This document shows positions 16,781-25,730 of a stretch of 64,000 nucleotides of DNA, one piece after another (within the stretch, counting starts at the first letter, position 1; every line of letters begins with the position of its first letter). The notes beneath the pieces were generated by a model. That model saw only the letters and a list, made by a program, of their open reading frames with translations. It did not search any database and was not told the origin of the DNA. A program made the position numbers and the translations under genes. The stretch spans positions 49,055 through 113,054 of the forward strand of contig NZ_JABKDD010000011.1 in the NCBI RefSeq assembly GCF_013623905.1, read 5' to 3'. This DNA comes from Brevibacterium sediminis (GTDB taxonomy: Bacteria > Actinomycetota > Actinomycetes > Actinomycetales > Brevibacteriaceae).

Positions 16781-18160
16781 ATGTCAATGAAGACAAACGC
16801 ACAGGTTACCTCCCCTCCTGATCCGAATGTGACTCGGCCCGAACTGCGCCGTGCCGCGTGGTCGTCGTGGCTCGGCAGTTCGCTCGAGTACATGGACTTC
16901 ACCTTGTATACGCTCGCCTCGGCTCTGGTCTTCGGACCGCTCTTCTTCCCCAATGAGACTCCTGCGGTGGCGCTGATTTCCAGTCTCGGCGTCTACGGGT
17001 CCGGTTTCGTAGTCCGGCCGATCGGCGGATACGTCTTCGGACGAGTCGGTGACAAGCACGGACGTCGGATCGTCCTCATCGTCACTCTGTCGATGATGGG
17101 CATTGCCACCATGGGCATCGGTCTTCTGCCGACTTATGCGCAGATAGGCATCTGGGCGCCTATGCTGCTCGTCGTACTCCGGCTCGTGCAGGGGTTCGGA
17201 GCCGGAGCCGAATTGGCCGGAGCTTCGGTGCTCTTGGTCGAATCGTCGCCTGTGCGTCGCCGTGGTCTCTTCGGGGCGATCGTGGCGATGGGGACCAACA
17301 GCGGAATCTTCCTGGCCACTGTTCTGTGGACGCTGCTCACCCTGCTGCCGGACGAAGCTTTCCTCAGTTGGGGCTGGCGGGTGCCCTTCCTGCTCAGCAT
17401 CGTCACCACTTTCGTGGCTCTGGCAATTCGTACGAAGGTCAGGGAGTCCCCGGTGTTCGAAGAGGCGAAGGAGCGCCGCGCCGAGGTGGCCGCGGACAAG
17501 AGCGATCAGCCGAGCATCCTCGTCGAAGCGCGTCGGTCGACGAAGTCGTTCCTGCTCGCCTTGGGCATCCGAATGGGAGAGAACTCCGCAGTCTACCTCG
17601 TCAAAGGCTTCATGGTCGGGTGGGTGGTCACCACGACGGGAATCGACTCCTCCATCGTCACCACCGGCATCATGATCGGCACCGTCATCGGCTTCGCGAC
17701 TGTGCCGTACTTCGGCAAGCTCAGTGACAAGCTGGGTCGCCGACCCGTGTTCTTGGGGTTCACTCTATTCCAGATCCTCTTCGCGATTCCGGCCATGATC
17801 CTCATCGACACGGGCAACCCGATCATCATCGCGGCCGTCTTTGCGGTCTTCGTCGGCGGGCCTCTGCCGAATCTCTACGGTGTCGAGTCGAGCTGGTTGG
17901 TCGAACTGTTCGGATCGAAGCATCGGTATACGTTCATGACCACTATCAAAGAGGTCGGATCGGTCGTCTCCGGCGGTCTGGCGCCGGTGATCGCGGCCTC
18001 GCTCGTCGCCGTGATCACCGACTCATGGTGGCCCGTTGCGATCGTTCTCATTCTGTTCGCCAGCTGCGGCCTGCTCGGTGCGCTCTTCGCGCCCGAGACC
18101 CGTGGTCGCGACCTCACGACTGAAGTCGACGCAGTGGACGAACGGCAACCGCTGCAATAG
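16781..18160 (+). CDS. MFS transporter, metabolite:H+ symporter type
   Basis: A 459-residue protein with twelve predicted membrane segments. RPIGGYVFGRVGDKHGRR between segments 2 and 3 is the signature loop of the MHS branch (KgtP, ShiA, ProP-like carriers), which take up organic acids with protons, and a second related loop (GKLSDKLGRRPV) lies in the other half. As the third gene behind the LysR/CoA-transferase unit it probably imports the acid that the transferase activates. Confidence 0.88.
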   Translation: MSMKTNAQVTSPPDPNVTRPELRRAAWSSWLGSSLEYMDFTLYTLASALVFGPLFFPNETPAVALISSLGVYGSGFVVRPIGGYVFGRVGDKHGRRIVLIVTLSMMGIATMGIGLLPTYAQIGIWAPMLLVVLRLVQGFGAGAELAGASVLLVESSPVRRRGLFGAIVAMGTNSGIFLATVLWTLLTLLPDEAFLSWGWRVPFLLSIVTTFVALAIRTKVRESPVFEEAKERRAEVAADKSDQPSILVEARRSTKSFLLALGIRMGENSAVYLVKGFMVGWVVTTTGIDSSIVTTGIMIGTVIGFATVPYFGKLSDKLGRRPVFLGFTLFQILFAIPAMILIDTGNPIIIAAVFAVFVGGPLPNLYGVESSWLVELFGSKHRYTFMTTIKEVGSVVSGGLAPVIAASLVAVITDSWWPVAIVLILFASCGLLGALFAPETRGRDLTTEVDAVDERQPLQ

Positions 18161-18232
18161 GCAAGGGCCGGGACCCCGAGATGGGCGAGGGCCGGGACCC
18201 TGCGATACGCGACGGCCGGCCCGGTGAGGTGG
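18161..18232. repeat. Three degenerate 24-bp tandem repeats
   Basis: Units at 18161-18184, 18185-18208 and 18209-18232 begin GCAAGGGCCGGGACC, GCGAGGGCCGGGACC and GCGACGGCCGGCCCG. They start directly after the transporter stop codon. The rest of the gap to 18372 holds no gene. Confidence 0.7.
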
Positions 18233-18372
18233 ACTACGACCAGCCCGCTGGGGTAGGCGACGGCCCTACCGCCGAATCGCGGTCCGCAGTTGCGGCGCGG
18301 AGGCGCTCTGCCACCAGTGCTGTCGCTGCAGCTCTGCGTTGAGAGCGATGCCACAGGCTCCGTGGGGCGTCA

Positions 18373-20892
18373 TCAGAACGGTGGGGGATCGACCTCGAGG
18401 TCGTGGTCCCAGTTCACTGTCTTGGAGACGAAGCGGTAGTCCCAGGGATCGTCGGCCCCAGTGCCCTGGGGGTCTGCAGCGTCCTCAGACTGCGAATTGC
18501 TTTCGAAACCGGTGAGGTTCGGGCCAGCGGCGGTACGGGCGCTGCGCTTGTCGAGCTCATTCGGGTCGAAGTCGATATCGTCGATGTCGAGCTTGGCAAG
18601 ACGCGCCCATCTGACGACTCGGGCGTACTTCGCGTTCCCCGTCAGCTGCTTCACCGTGAGAGTGTTGGAGCCGGTAGGGAGACTGCGCTGGTGGTCAGAG
18701 TTCGCCCAATTGAGGCAACGCTCCAGCCGCAGCCGCTTGATTTCTGCCTGCTGCTCCCGATACGCCTCCGACAGCCGACGCTGTCGGGCCGCGCGTTCCT
18801 CCCGTTGGCGCTTCTCTTCGTCGCGTTGACGAATCGTCGACTCGCCAGGCATGAGCTCGAGCACCCTTGGTGCTGCGGGAACCATCGACCAGGGCAGTTT
18901 CCACCGCTTGAGACCCAGTCGTCCCAGGGAATCGAACTCGAGCGCTTGGGCAACATTGATCGGCTGGCCCGGCGCCGACACAGTGGTCGAGATTCCGTGC
19001 TTGAACTCGTAATCGAGCTCACCGGATTTGGGCATAGTGACCCGAAGGCGGCCGGCGGTCTTCAACGCATGATGCTTCTTGCACAGAGGATGAAGGTTTC
19101 CGAACCGAGTGAGACCGCCCTTGAGCGGATCCAAATGGAAGAACGGAACGACATGGTCGATCTCCGACTTCTCAGCCCGACGAACACAGCCGGGAACGGT
19201 GCACACTGTCCACTGCTCGACCAAGGTCTTCCGAAGATCCCTGGGGACCTGGTAAGTGGTCGCTTTGGCGTCGATGGGAGTGCCGGTGGCGGGATCGGTG
19301 AGGATCCGCTGGATGCTCTTCGACCGGCCGGCGATGTTGCGAGCCACCTCGACGGGTACCGGTGAGCCGTCGGCGAAAGTGCCGGGCAGGTCCGAGTCTC
19401 CAGTGAGCGAGAGGAACGGAACGGTCACCACGGTGGCGGCCTGATGCGACAGCCACCACGCGCTTGTGGGCATACGCAGCTTGACGACATATTCAATGGG
19501 ACCGTCAGGGTCCTCACCTTCGACGCTGCAGTCGGGTCGGAAAGCCGAACCGTTCGGTCGGTTGGCGACAGAGAATCCGTCGGACGACTCTGTGCTGCTG
19601 TCGGACGAGCGCCTGGCGGACGACCCTGTGGCGCTGTCGGCCGAGTCCGAAGCGACGTGCTTCGCGAAGTCGGCGACGGCGTCGTCGGAGTCCATATCCG
19701 GAATGAGCTCGCCGTCGGTGTCGAGCAGCGACTTCTCTTCGGCAGTTTGGATACCCGTGATCGGGTCGACCGAAATGACCTTGACCTTGAGCTCCGGGAC
19801 TGGCCGGGTGAACAGATCGTACTCGAGCTGAGAGATGGAGCGGTCATCGCTGATCTCAACGCCCACAGGCAGATTGAACGCCGACTTGTTCTTTCCATGC
19901 ACGGCCAGCGCCATGCCCTGGATTCGGTTGTAGCAGGCGAAGATCTCCGCTGAAGGCCCGCTGACGGTCAGGCAGGCGGAGCCGTCCTTATAGCCTTCGA
20001 CATCGACGCGGCGACGCTTAGTGGCGAGTTCGGTGTTGTCGACCGGCGGAACGAGCAGGGCGATCATCTTCGCCAGATCCCGGCGCAGGGTCTCGCAGGT
20101 GATATCGGCGCGCCTCGCGGCCAGGAAGATGTCGAGCTTCGGAAGGAAGTCGAACGCGACATCAGCACACTGGCGAGCGACCACATCGACATGTGCCTGG
20201 GCGAACTCTCCGGCGCGGACACGGTCGGCGAAGCGCGGCAGACCATAGAAGACCGTCATCGCGCCGGTGAGCTGACGGTAGGTACGGGCAGTGTTGGTCC
20301 CCAGCACTGTCGAGATCTCGACGAGGTCCTCAGCGTCGACATTGTCATAGACCCATTTCGAGAAGCAGATGCCCTCATCGAGCTCCGGGAACTCGGGCAG
20401 AACCTTCGCCTCGGACTCAGCCGCATTGCGCAACTGTTCGCGGGCGAAGTCGGCGTCATAGAGCACAACTGTCGCGGAAGGGGAGCCGCCGGTGCCGGTC
20501 TTGTCGTCAGCTGGCGACGACGCGACGTTGGGCGACGACGCGTCCTTGGTTGAAGACGCGCCCTTGGGTGAGGTCTCCGACTTCTCCGCAGCGCCGAAGA
20601 CGGTGTTCTCTTCGGACTCTTTGGCGCGGCGATCAAAGGATGCGGAGATCGTCTCGCAGCGAAACGGTTCGGAGCCCTCGGGCATGTGCAGTTCGAGAGC
20701 GATGAAGACCTGTTCCAACACAACTGAGGAGACGGACTCGAGGAGGGAGAAATGGGCACGGTCGGAAGCGACAGCGTTCTCGGCGAAACGAGACATGCTT
20801 GATTCGAAGCGGATGGCGAATCGGGGCGACGGCTGTGTCACACCCGGCTCGTCTGCCTGGTCGGGGGTCGAACGGTTGGTGGTGCCCTTCAT
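18373..20892 (-). CDS. DUF222 (13E12-type) HNH endonuclease-domain protein
   Basis: An 839-residue protein of the actinobacterial 13E12 repeat family. A long N-terminal DUF222 region is followed by an HNH domain at about residues 560-640: CTVPGCVRRAEKSEIDHVVP, then LHPLCKKHHALKTAG, with zinc-binding Cys and catalytic His. The protein is longer than the usual 400-550 residues because of Ser/Asp-rich insertions near 110-150 and 405-450 and a coiled Arg/Glu-rich tail. These genes occur in many copies in actinobacterial genomes and behave like mobile or selfish elements; their cellular role is unknown. No phage genes lie nearby. Confidence 0.85.
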   Translation of the reverse strand: MKGTTNRSTPDQADEPGVTQPSPRFAIRFESSMSRFAENAVASDRAHFSLLESVSSVVLEQVFIALELHMPEGSEPFRCETISASFDRRAKESEENTVFGAAEKSETSPKGASSTKDASSPNVASSPADDKTGTGGSPSATVVLYDADFAREQLRNAAESEAKVLPEFPELDEGICFSKWVYDNVDAEDLVEISTVLGTNTARTYRQLTGAMTVFYGLPRFADRVRAGEFAQAHVDVVARQCADVAFDFLPKLDIFLAARRADITCETLRRDLAKMIALLVPPVDNTELATKRRRVDVEGYKDGSACLTVSGPSAEIFACYNRIQGMALAVHGKNKSAFNLPVGVEISDDRSISQLEYDLFTRPVPELKVKVISVDPITGIQTAEEKSLLDTDGELIPDMDSDDAVADFAKHVASDSADSATGSSARRSSDSSTESSDGFSVANRPNGSAFRPDCSVEGEDPDGPIEYVVKLRMPTSAWWLSHQAATVVTVPFLSLTGDSDLPGTFADGSPVPVEVARNIAGRSKSIQRILTDPATGTPIDAKATTYQVPRDLRKTLVEQWTVCTVPGCVRRAEKSEIDHVVPFFHLDPLKGGLTRFGNLHPLCKKHHALKTAGRLRVTMPKSGELDYEFKHGISTTVSAPGQPINVAQALEFDSLGRLGLKRWKLPWSMVPAAPRVLELMPGESTIRQRDEEKRQREERAARQRRLSEAYREQQAEIKRLRLERCLNWANSDHQRSLPTGSNTLTVKQLTGNAKYARVVRWARLAKLDIDDIDFDPNELDKRSARTAAGPNLTGFESNSQSEDAADPQGTGADDPWDYRFVSKTVNWDHDLEVDPPPF

Positions 20893-20959
20893 TGCTCTTT
20901 CACCTGCCTCGGACTTCGTTGTCGGGGAAGTGGTGCTGACTTGAAAAGCTGTTAATCAG

Positions 20960-20988
20960 ATCTTAGCCGATCAAGCTGACATTTACAA
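20960..20988 (-). promoter_or_regulatory. Candidate promoter of the HNH gene
   Basis: On the minus strand TTGTAA (20988-20983), a 17-base spacer and TAAGAT (20965-20960) resemble sigma-70 boxes in AT-rich DNA, 68 bases before ATG 20892. Consensus match only. Confidence 0.35.
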
Positions 20989-21492
20989 TAGTAAAAAGAA
21001 AACAGATTCGAATAAGTTTCGATGACATATTGATAGTGAATTGATTCTCTACTTATCATTGCACTCGGTGCTGACATGAGGGCGTTCGGCCTTGTTCGGC
21101 CAGGTCAGGGGCTGTTTTGCGTCGGTCCAAAGGTCTGGAGAACATGCCACCGGAACGGCGGGACAGCCTCGGTGGGGGCCGGATTTTCGGGTGAAACGGG
21201 TCACAGCATCGGTTATGATGATCGAGTTGTCGGATGCGACCCATGAGGTCGGTACTCGCCTCATGCGAGCCGTATCCGCACTGCGCGCAACCGCGTCGCC
21301 CTTCACCTAGGGCCATGTCGCGGGCCGCGTCGACGTCACCGCACCATCCTTCACTGGTGACCAGTTCTTCGCCCAGACCATCGCCTGCGCTCACGGCCGA
21401 CCGTGTCCGCGCCGGCCGACGTCCAGACGATCACTGCCGGCTGCACCGATGATCCGATCATCGAACGGAGTGCTCGCCCAACCGAGTGCTCA

Positions 21493-21509
21493 CGAGCTTC
21501 GTAAGCTCG
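21493..21509 (+). promoter_or_regulatory. Hairpin in the malic enzyme leader
   Basis: CGAGCTT-CGT-AAGCTCG: a perfect seven-base stem with a three-base loop, 34 bases before the ATG. It could be a leader structure or a protein site; function unknown. Confidence 0.35.
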
Positions 21510-21543
21510 CGAATCGCCGCCGCTTCAACCACGAGGATCAACC

Positions 21544-22749
21544 ATGACGACCACCGCTCACAACTCCGCCGCCTCCGACCAGGGCTCGAAGGGACCGATC
21601 ACCGACGCCGAGATCTTCGAGGCACACGAAGGCGGCAAGCTCTCCGCCGAGCTCACCTCACCGCTCGAGACCCAGCGCGACCTCTCGATCGCGTACACCC
21701 CGGGCGTGGCCAAGGTCTGCACCGCGATCAAGGACGAACCGCAGTTGGCGCGCACGCACACGTGGACCGGCCGGCTCGTCGCGGTCATCTCTGACGGGTC
21801 GGCTGTGCTCGGCCTCGGTGACATCGGTCCGGCCGCCTCGCTGCCGGTGATGGAGGGCAAGTGCGCCCTGTTCAAGTCCTTCTCCGGGCTGAATGCGATT
21901 CCGATCGTACTCGACATCAATGACACGGACGAGATCGTTGAAACCATCGTCCGCATGGCCCCGACCTTCGGTGCGATCAACCTCGAGGACATCTCGGCTC
22001 CGCGCTGCTTCGAGATCGAAGACCGGGTCAAGGAAGCCCTCGACATCCCCGTCATGCACGATGACCAGCACGGCACCGCGGTCGTCGTCCTCGCAGCGCT
22101 GACCAATGCTCTGCGCGTGGTGAAGAAGTCCTTCGAGTCCGTCCGCGTTGTCGTCTCCGGTGCCGGTGCTGCCGGTGTGGCCGTGGTGAAGATCCTCGCC
22201 GACGCCGGAGTGAAAGACATCGTCGTCCTCGATTCCAAGGGAGTCGTCGAATCCGGCCGCTCCGACCTGACCGAGACCAAGCAGTTCCTCGCCGAGTCGA
22301 CGAACCCGCGCGGAATCTCCGGTGGGATCGGCGAGGCCCTCGACGGTGCCGATGCCTTCATCGGCGTCTCCGGCGGCACCATCGACGAGGCGCACCTGGC
22401 CAACCTGGCCGACGACGCGATCATCTTCGCCCTGTCGAACCCCAACCCCGAGGTGGCCCCCGACGTCGCCGCCAAGTACGCCACCGTGGTGGCCACCGGG
22501 CGCAGCGACTTCCCGAACCAGATCAACAACGTCCTTGCGTTCCCCGGAATCTTCCGCGGCGCGCTCGACGCCGATGCCAACGAGATCACCGACGATATGA
22601 AGCTCGTCGCCGCTCGTGCGATCGCCGATCTCGTCGGCGATGATCTCGAGCCCGGTTACATCGTGCCCGGTGCGCTCGATTCGCGTGTCGCTCCGGCCGT
22701 CGCCGAGGCGGTCGAGAAGTCCGCGCTCGAGGCCATGGCCAAGCGCTGA
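21544..22749 (+). CDS. NAD(P)-dependent malic enzyme
   Basis: A 401-residue enzyme that decarboxylates malate to pyruvate. Motifs in order: SIAYTPGVAKVC (malate site), VISDGSAVLGLGDIGP, KSFSGLNAIPIVLD, INLEDISAPRCFEIE (metal ligands), MHDDQHGTAVV and the dinucleotide fold RVVVSGAGAAGVAV. The length matches the short bacterial form without a phosphotransacetylase domain. Single gene, followed by a strong terminator; a leader of up to 150 bases or more may carry regulation. Confidence 0.95.
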   Translation: MTTTAHNSAASDQGSKGPITDAEIFEAHEGGKLSAELTSPLETQRDLSIAYTPGVAKVCTAIKDEPQLARTHTWTGRLVAVISDGSAVLGLGDIGPAASLPVMEGKCALFKSFSGLNAIPIVLDINDTDEIVETIVRMAPTFGAINLEDISAPRCFEIEDRVKEALDIPVMHDDQHGTAVVVLAALTNALRVVKKSFESVRVVVSGAGAAGVAVVKILADAGVKDIVVLDSKGVVESGRSDLTETKQFLAESTNPRGISGGIGEALDGADAFIGVSGGTIDEAHLANLADDAIIFALSNPNPEVAPDVAAKYATVVATGRSDFPNQINNVLAFPGIFRGALDADANEITDDMKLVAARAIADLVGDDLEPGYIVPGALDSRVAPAVAEAVEKSALEAMAKR

Positions 22750-22770
22750 CGCTTGGGTTCGGCAAGTCCG

Positions 22771-22824
22771 CACACAGTTGAGGGGCGGGTGAAGAGTGAT
22801 CTTCACCCGCCCCTCAACTGTGTG
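22771..22824. terminator. Very strong hairpin terminator
   Basis: A perfect 24-base inverted repeat (left arm 22771-22794, right arm 22801-22824) with a six-base loop lies between convergent malic enzyme and ohr genes, so it can end transcription both ways. The arm shares GAGGGGCGGG-GAAG with the hairpin at 24033-24072, suggesting a dispersed element. Confidence 0.85.
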
Positions 22825-22938
22825 TCGGTTGCTGATTGCGTTCCGCTCCAGGCCGTGTGCCACAGGTGGTCGGGCACCGGCGGCCGTCGGTTGGCCAGCG
22901 GAGGACTGCCGCCCATGCCAGGCAGACGCGGTCGGAAC

Positions 22939-23361
22939 TCAGTCGTCGGCGACGGTGATGGTGACGTCGATGTTGCCGCGGGTGGCGTTCGAGTATGGGC
23001 AGACCTGATGGGCCTTGTCGGCCAGCGCCTGTGCCTCGGCTTTGTCGAGGTGCGGGAGGGTGACCTCGAGTTCGACAGCGAGCTGGAACCCGCCCTCATT
23101 GTTCTTGCCGATGCTCACTCGTGAGCCGACCGCAGAGTCGTCGACGTTCGCCTTGGCCTGACCGGCCACGAGGCGCAGCGCCGAGTGATAGCAGGCCGCG
23201 TAGCCGACCGCGAAGAGCTGCTCGGGATTCGTGCCGTTGCCGCTGCCGCCCATCTCCGCGGGTGTGGCGAGATCGACGTCGACCTTTCCGTCGTTCGTGC
23301 GCCCGTGGCCGTCGCGGCCTTCGCCGGTAGCCAGTGCCTCTGCAGTGTAGAGAGCCTTCAT
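22939..23361 (-). CDS. ohr: Organic hydroperoxide resistance protein Ohr
   Basis: A 140-residue thiol peroxidase of the OsmC/Ohr family. It has both redox cysteines in their usual settings: AACYHSAL (peroxidatic) and VCPYSNATRGN (resolving), plus the catalytic Arg/Glu region near NPEQLFAVGY. It reduces organic peroxides in the cytosol using lipoylated partner proteins in characterised relatives. It lies 118 bases downstream of ohrR on the same strand. Confidence 0.95.
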   Translation of the reverse strand: MKALYTAEALATGEGRDGHGRTNDGKVDVDLATPAEMGGSGNGTNPEQLFAVGYAACYHSALRLVAGQAKANVDDSAVGSRVSIGKNNEGGFQLAVELEVTLPHLDKAEAQALADKAHQVCPYSNATRGNIDVTITVADD

Positions 23362-23479
23362 GATTCTTCCTTCCGTTGGCGGTGCGTTGTGGGTTAGTAG
23401 GGTTTTGTGGGTTGGTAGAGCTATCTGGGCTGGACGTGCGCTCTGGGGCGGGGCATTGATCGGTCTCGCATCGGGGCCG

Positions 23480-23953
23480 TCAGCGGGCCGCAGTCGAGTC
23501 GGTGACGGCCGCGGGATCTCCGCGCAGGTTCCTCGTCAGAGTGCGCAGGGTCCCGAGCAGCTCGGGCATCGCGGCCGAGTCGAGGTGTGTGCGCTCACCG
23601 ATCCGGGCCGGAACGCACTCGGCGCGCTCCTTGGCTGCGGCGCCCTCGGCGGTGGGGCGGATGAACACACTGCGCGAGTCCTCGGCGGAGCGGTGACGGG
23701 TGACGTAGCCGAGTGATTCCAGCCGCGACAGCAGCGGAGAGAGCGTGCCCGAATCGAGCTGCAGACGCTCACCGAGGTGCTTGACGGTCACGCCGTCGGG
23801 CGCGGAATTCTCCTCCCACAGCACCAGCATCACCAGATACTGCGGATAGGTGATGCCGACCTCGGCCAGCAGATCCTTGTATGACGCGGTCATTGCACGC
23901 GACGCCGAGTAGAGAGCGAAGCAGAGCTGTCTGTCCAGGTCGAGCGCATCCAT
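23480..23953 (-). CDS. ohrR: OhrR, MarR-family peroxide-sensing repressor
   Basis: A 157-residue winged-helix regulator. The reactive Cys of OhrR is present near the N terminus (LDRQLCFALYSASRAM), and LQLDSGTLSPLLSRLESLGY with RHRSAEDSRSVFI forms the DNA-binding helix and wing. Oxidation of the Cys by organic peroxides releases the repressor from DNA. It lies directly upstream of ohr, its expected target, and an operator-like palindrome precedes it. A second Cys (AECVPARIG) could form a disulfide as in two-Cys OhrR proteins. Confidence 0.92.
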   Translation of the reverse strand: MDALDLDRQLCFALYSASRAMTASYKDLLAEVGITYPQYLVMLVLWEENSAPDGVTVKHLGERLQLDSGTLSPLLSRLESLGYVTRHRSAEDSRSVFIRPTAEGAAAKERAECVPARIGERTHLDSAAMPELLGTLRTLTRNLRGDPAAVTDSTAAR

Positions 23954-23963
23954 GTCTAAATGG

Positions 23964-23988
23964 TTGCAAACAATTCAATTGTGCACAA
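23964..23988. promoter_or_regulatory. Candidate OhrR operator
   Basis: TTGCAAACAATT-C-AATTGTGCACAA, an imperfect palindrome (9 of 12 pairs) 10 bases upstream of the ohrR start. It resembles the TTGCAA/CAATT-rich sites of OhrR. Confidence 0.6.
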
Positions 23989-24032
23989 CTGACTGTCAGA
24001 AGGCGGATGAACGGGGATCGAGGTGAACATAG

Positions 24033-24072
24033 CGGAGGGGCGGGCGAAGATCTCTCTTCGCCCGCCCCTCCG
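24033..24072. terminator. Strong hairpin upstream of ohrR
   Basis: Perfect 18-base arms (24033-24050 and 24055-24072) with loop TCTC. It lies between ohrR and the SPFH gene, both on the minus strand, so it would end the SPFH transcript. The arms closely resemble the hairpin at 22771-22824. Confidence 0.75.
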
Positions 24073-24196
24073 TTGTGTGGTGCCTCAGTCGTTTGCCGGC
24101 GTCCGGTGACGTGCGTCGGCGTTCGGTCAGCTTCGGCGTCGCGTCGGCACCCTGGCTCGGCCCTCGGTCACTGCTGCGGCCCGGCTCGGCTCTCGG

Positions 24197-25366
24197 TTAC
24201 TGCTGTGGATTCTGCTTGGAGTTCTTCCACTGCTGAGCGGCCGCTTGAGCCGACTGGGCTGCAGAGCGAACGGACTGACCGAGAGACTGGCCGGAACCTC
24301 CGGGGCCACCTGACCGACCGTCATGACCCGAGCCGTCGGAGCCATCGGAGCCGCCCGAGTTCGGCGGGTTGGTCGGCTGCGGCGGAACGCTGGCCTGCTC
24401 GGAGCGGTGGCTCGAGGTGTACCTGCTCCCGGGCGCCGTGAAGGTGGCCCCATCCTCGGCGGCGTTGGCGGCGAACAGGGCGTTGCGGATCTCCTGGCCC
24501 ATCTCGCCCAGGCCGCCCGGGTTCGAGGGCATGAACAGCACGTTCGACCGGCCCTCCTGGGCGACGTTCTGCATGGTGTCGAAGTACTGGGTCATCATCA
24601 GCAGCTGCTCGGCCGTCTTGTCGATGCCCACCTCCTGCAGTTTCGCATACTGCTCGGCGATACCCGTCGCGATCGCCTTGCGCTGAGCGGCGACACCCTC
24701 GCCGTGGAGGCGCATCGCCTCGGACTCCGCCTGAGCCTGGGTGACGCGCTTGATCTTGTCCGCCTCGGCGAGCGACTGAGCGGCGACGCGGTCACGCTGT
24801 GCGGCATTGATCGAGTTCATCGAATCGCGGACCTTCGGGTCCGGGGTGATATCCGTGACCAGGCTGCTGACGATCTTGAAGCCGTAGCGCTTCATAGATT
24901 CCGAGAGCCGGCCCTCGACGTTCTCCGCGATATCGTCCTTCGACTCGAACGCCGTGTCCAGAGTCAGACCCGACAGCGCCGAACGAACGGTGTCGAAGAC
25001 GTAGGAGCGGATCTGCTCCTCGGAGTTCGCCAGCTTGTAGTAGGCGTCGGCCACATTGTTCTCTTCGACGACGTACTGGACGGCGACGGGAACCGTGACG
25101 AAGACGTTGTCCTTCGTCTTCGACTCGATGTTGACCTCGAGCTGCTGGACGCGCAGCGAGATCGGCCGGCTCGTCGTCTCGATGAACGGCACCTTCGTGT
25201 TCAATCCCGGCTTCGCCACTTTCTTGAACTTGCCGAATCGCTCGACGATGACGTTCTCCTGCGTCTTCACCGTGAAGAACATGCTGGTGCGCAGCTTGCC
25301 GAAAAGCAGAACGGCGATGATGAGGATGACGATGATTATGGCGAATGTGGCCACCAATCCAGTCAT
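24197..25366 (-). CDS. SPFH/band-7 (stomatin-like) membrane protein
   Basis: A 389-residue protein. One N-terminal membrane segment (residues 4-24) is followed by the SPFH domain: VIVERFGKFKKVAKPGLNTK, RVQQLEVNIESKTKDNVFV, YYKLANSEEQIRSYVFDTVR and a predicted coiled coil around 185-240 rich in Ala/Glu/Lys. The C-terminal about 90 residues are Gly/Ser/Asp-rich and disordered. Stomatin-like proteins form oligomeric membrane scaffolds, often with an NfeD partner; no nfeD gene is adjacent. The start follows the usual MTGLVATFAI pattern. Confidence 0.9.
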   Translation of the reverse strand: MTGLVATFAIIIVILIIAVLLFGKLRTSMFFTVKTQENVIVERFGKFKKVAKPGLNTKVPFIETTSRPISLRVQQLEVNIESKTKDNVFVTVPVAVQYVVEENNVADAYYKLANSEEQIRSYVFDTVRSALSGLTLDTAFESKDDIAENVEGRLSESMKRYGFKIVSSLVTDITPDPKVRDSMNSINAAQRDRVAAQSLAEADKIKRVTQAQAESEAMRLHGEGVAAQRKAIATGIAEQYAKLQEVGIDKTAEQLLMMTQYFDTMQNVAQEGRSNVLFMPSNPGGLGEMGQEIRNALFAANAAEDGATFTAPGSRYTSSHRSEQASVPPQPTNPPNSGGSDGSDGSGHDGRSGGPGGSGQSLGQSVRSAAQSAQAAAQQWKNSKQNPQQ

Positions 25367-25511
25367 GGGTGCTCCAATGCGTCGTAGATTTCGGCCGCCG
25401 AGCGACCGCCTGTGACTACCACCCTAGTAGCCAGGACGGCATCCGCATACGCCAAGGCCGGTTGACGGTACTGCGGATTCGAGAGATCTGGACTGCAAAC
25501 CCCTCTGGACT

Positions 25512-25622
25512 GCAAGTCCCTGAGACGATGAACCGCAAGCCCCTGGGGCGATGAACGGCAACCCCTGAAGCGATGACCGACAAGTCCTGGGCAACGAACG
25601 GCGAGCCCTGAGGCAACGAGCG
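25512..25622. repeat. Five degenerate 21-23 bp tandem repeats
   Basis: Units at 25512, 25535, 25558, 25580 and 25601 share the pattern GCAAG(C)CCCTGR-GCGATGAACG with drift. They occupy part of the gap (25367-25730) between the divergent SPFH and GntR genes. No gene is seen in the gap. Confidence 0.7.
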
Positions 25623-25672
25623 ACGACGCGCGGCGGCCTAAGTGTCTCGACATCGAAGAACGACTGCCGACA

Positions 25673-25693
25673 CATCTGATGTCAGACGTATAC
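25673..25693. promoter_or_regulatory. Candidate GntR operator upstream of its own gene
   Basis: CATCTGA (25673-25679) and AGACGTAT (25684-25691) lie 38-58 bases before the GntR start. The same two words recur at 31967-32000, upstream of the sialic acid transporter, although their spacing differs. Confidence 0.35.
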
Positions 25694-25730
25694 TGGTGGC
25701 TCAGCGTGGAACGACCAGCAGAAGGTGATC

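Larger units (their letters stand above)
20893..21543. other. Long intergenic region between HNH and malic enzyme genes
   Basis: About 650 bases with no convincing gene. The first 170 (to about 21060) are strikingly AT-rich and contain a promoter-like pair for the HNH gene. The rest returns to high GC and forms the leader of the malic enzyme gene, ending in a compact hairpin. No known riboswitch was recognised. Confidence 0.55.

Noticed and set aside
18373..20892. HNH protein as evidence of a prophage or restriction system
   Set aside because: DUF222/13E12 proteins are common stand-alone genes in actinobacteria, and no phage, integrase or methylase gene lies nearby.
20893..21543. Riboswitch in the malic enzyme leader
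   Set aside because: Only a small hairpin is clear; I could not match the conserved core of any known riboswitch class.
21658..22863. A 401-codon open frame on the minus strand
   Set aside because: Antisense to the malic enzyme gene and running through its terminator hairpin.
25512..25622. CRISPR array
   Set aside because: The units are directly adjacent with no unique spacers, they drift strongly, and no cas gene is present.
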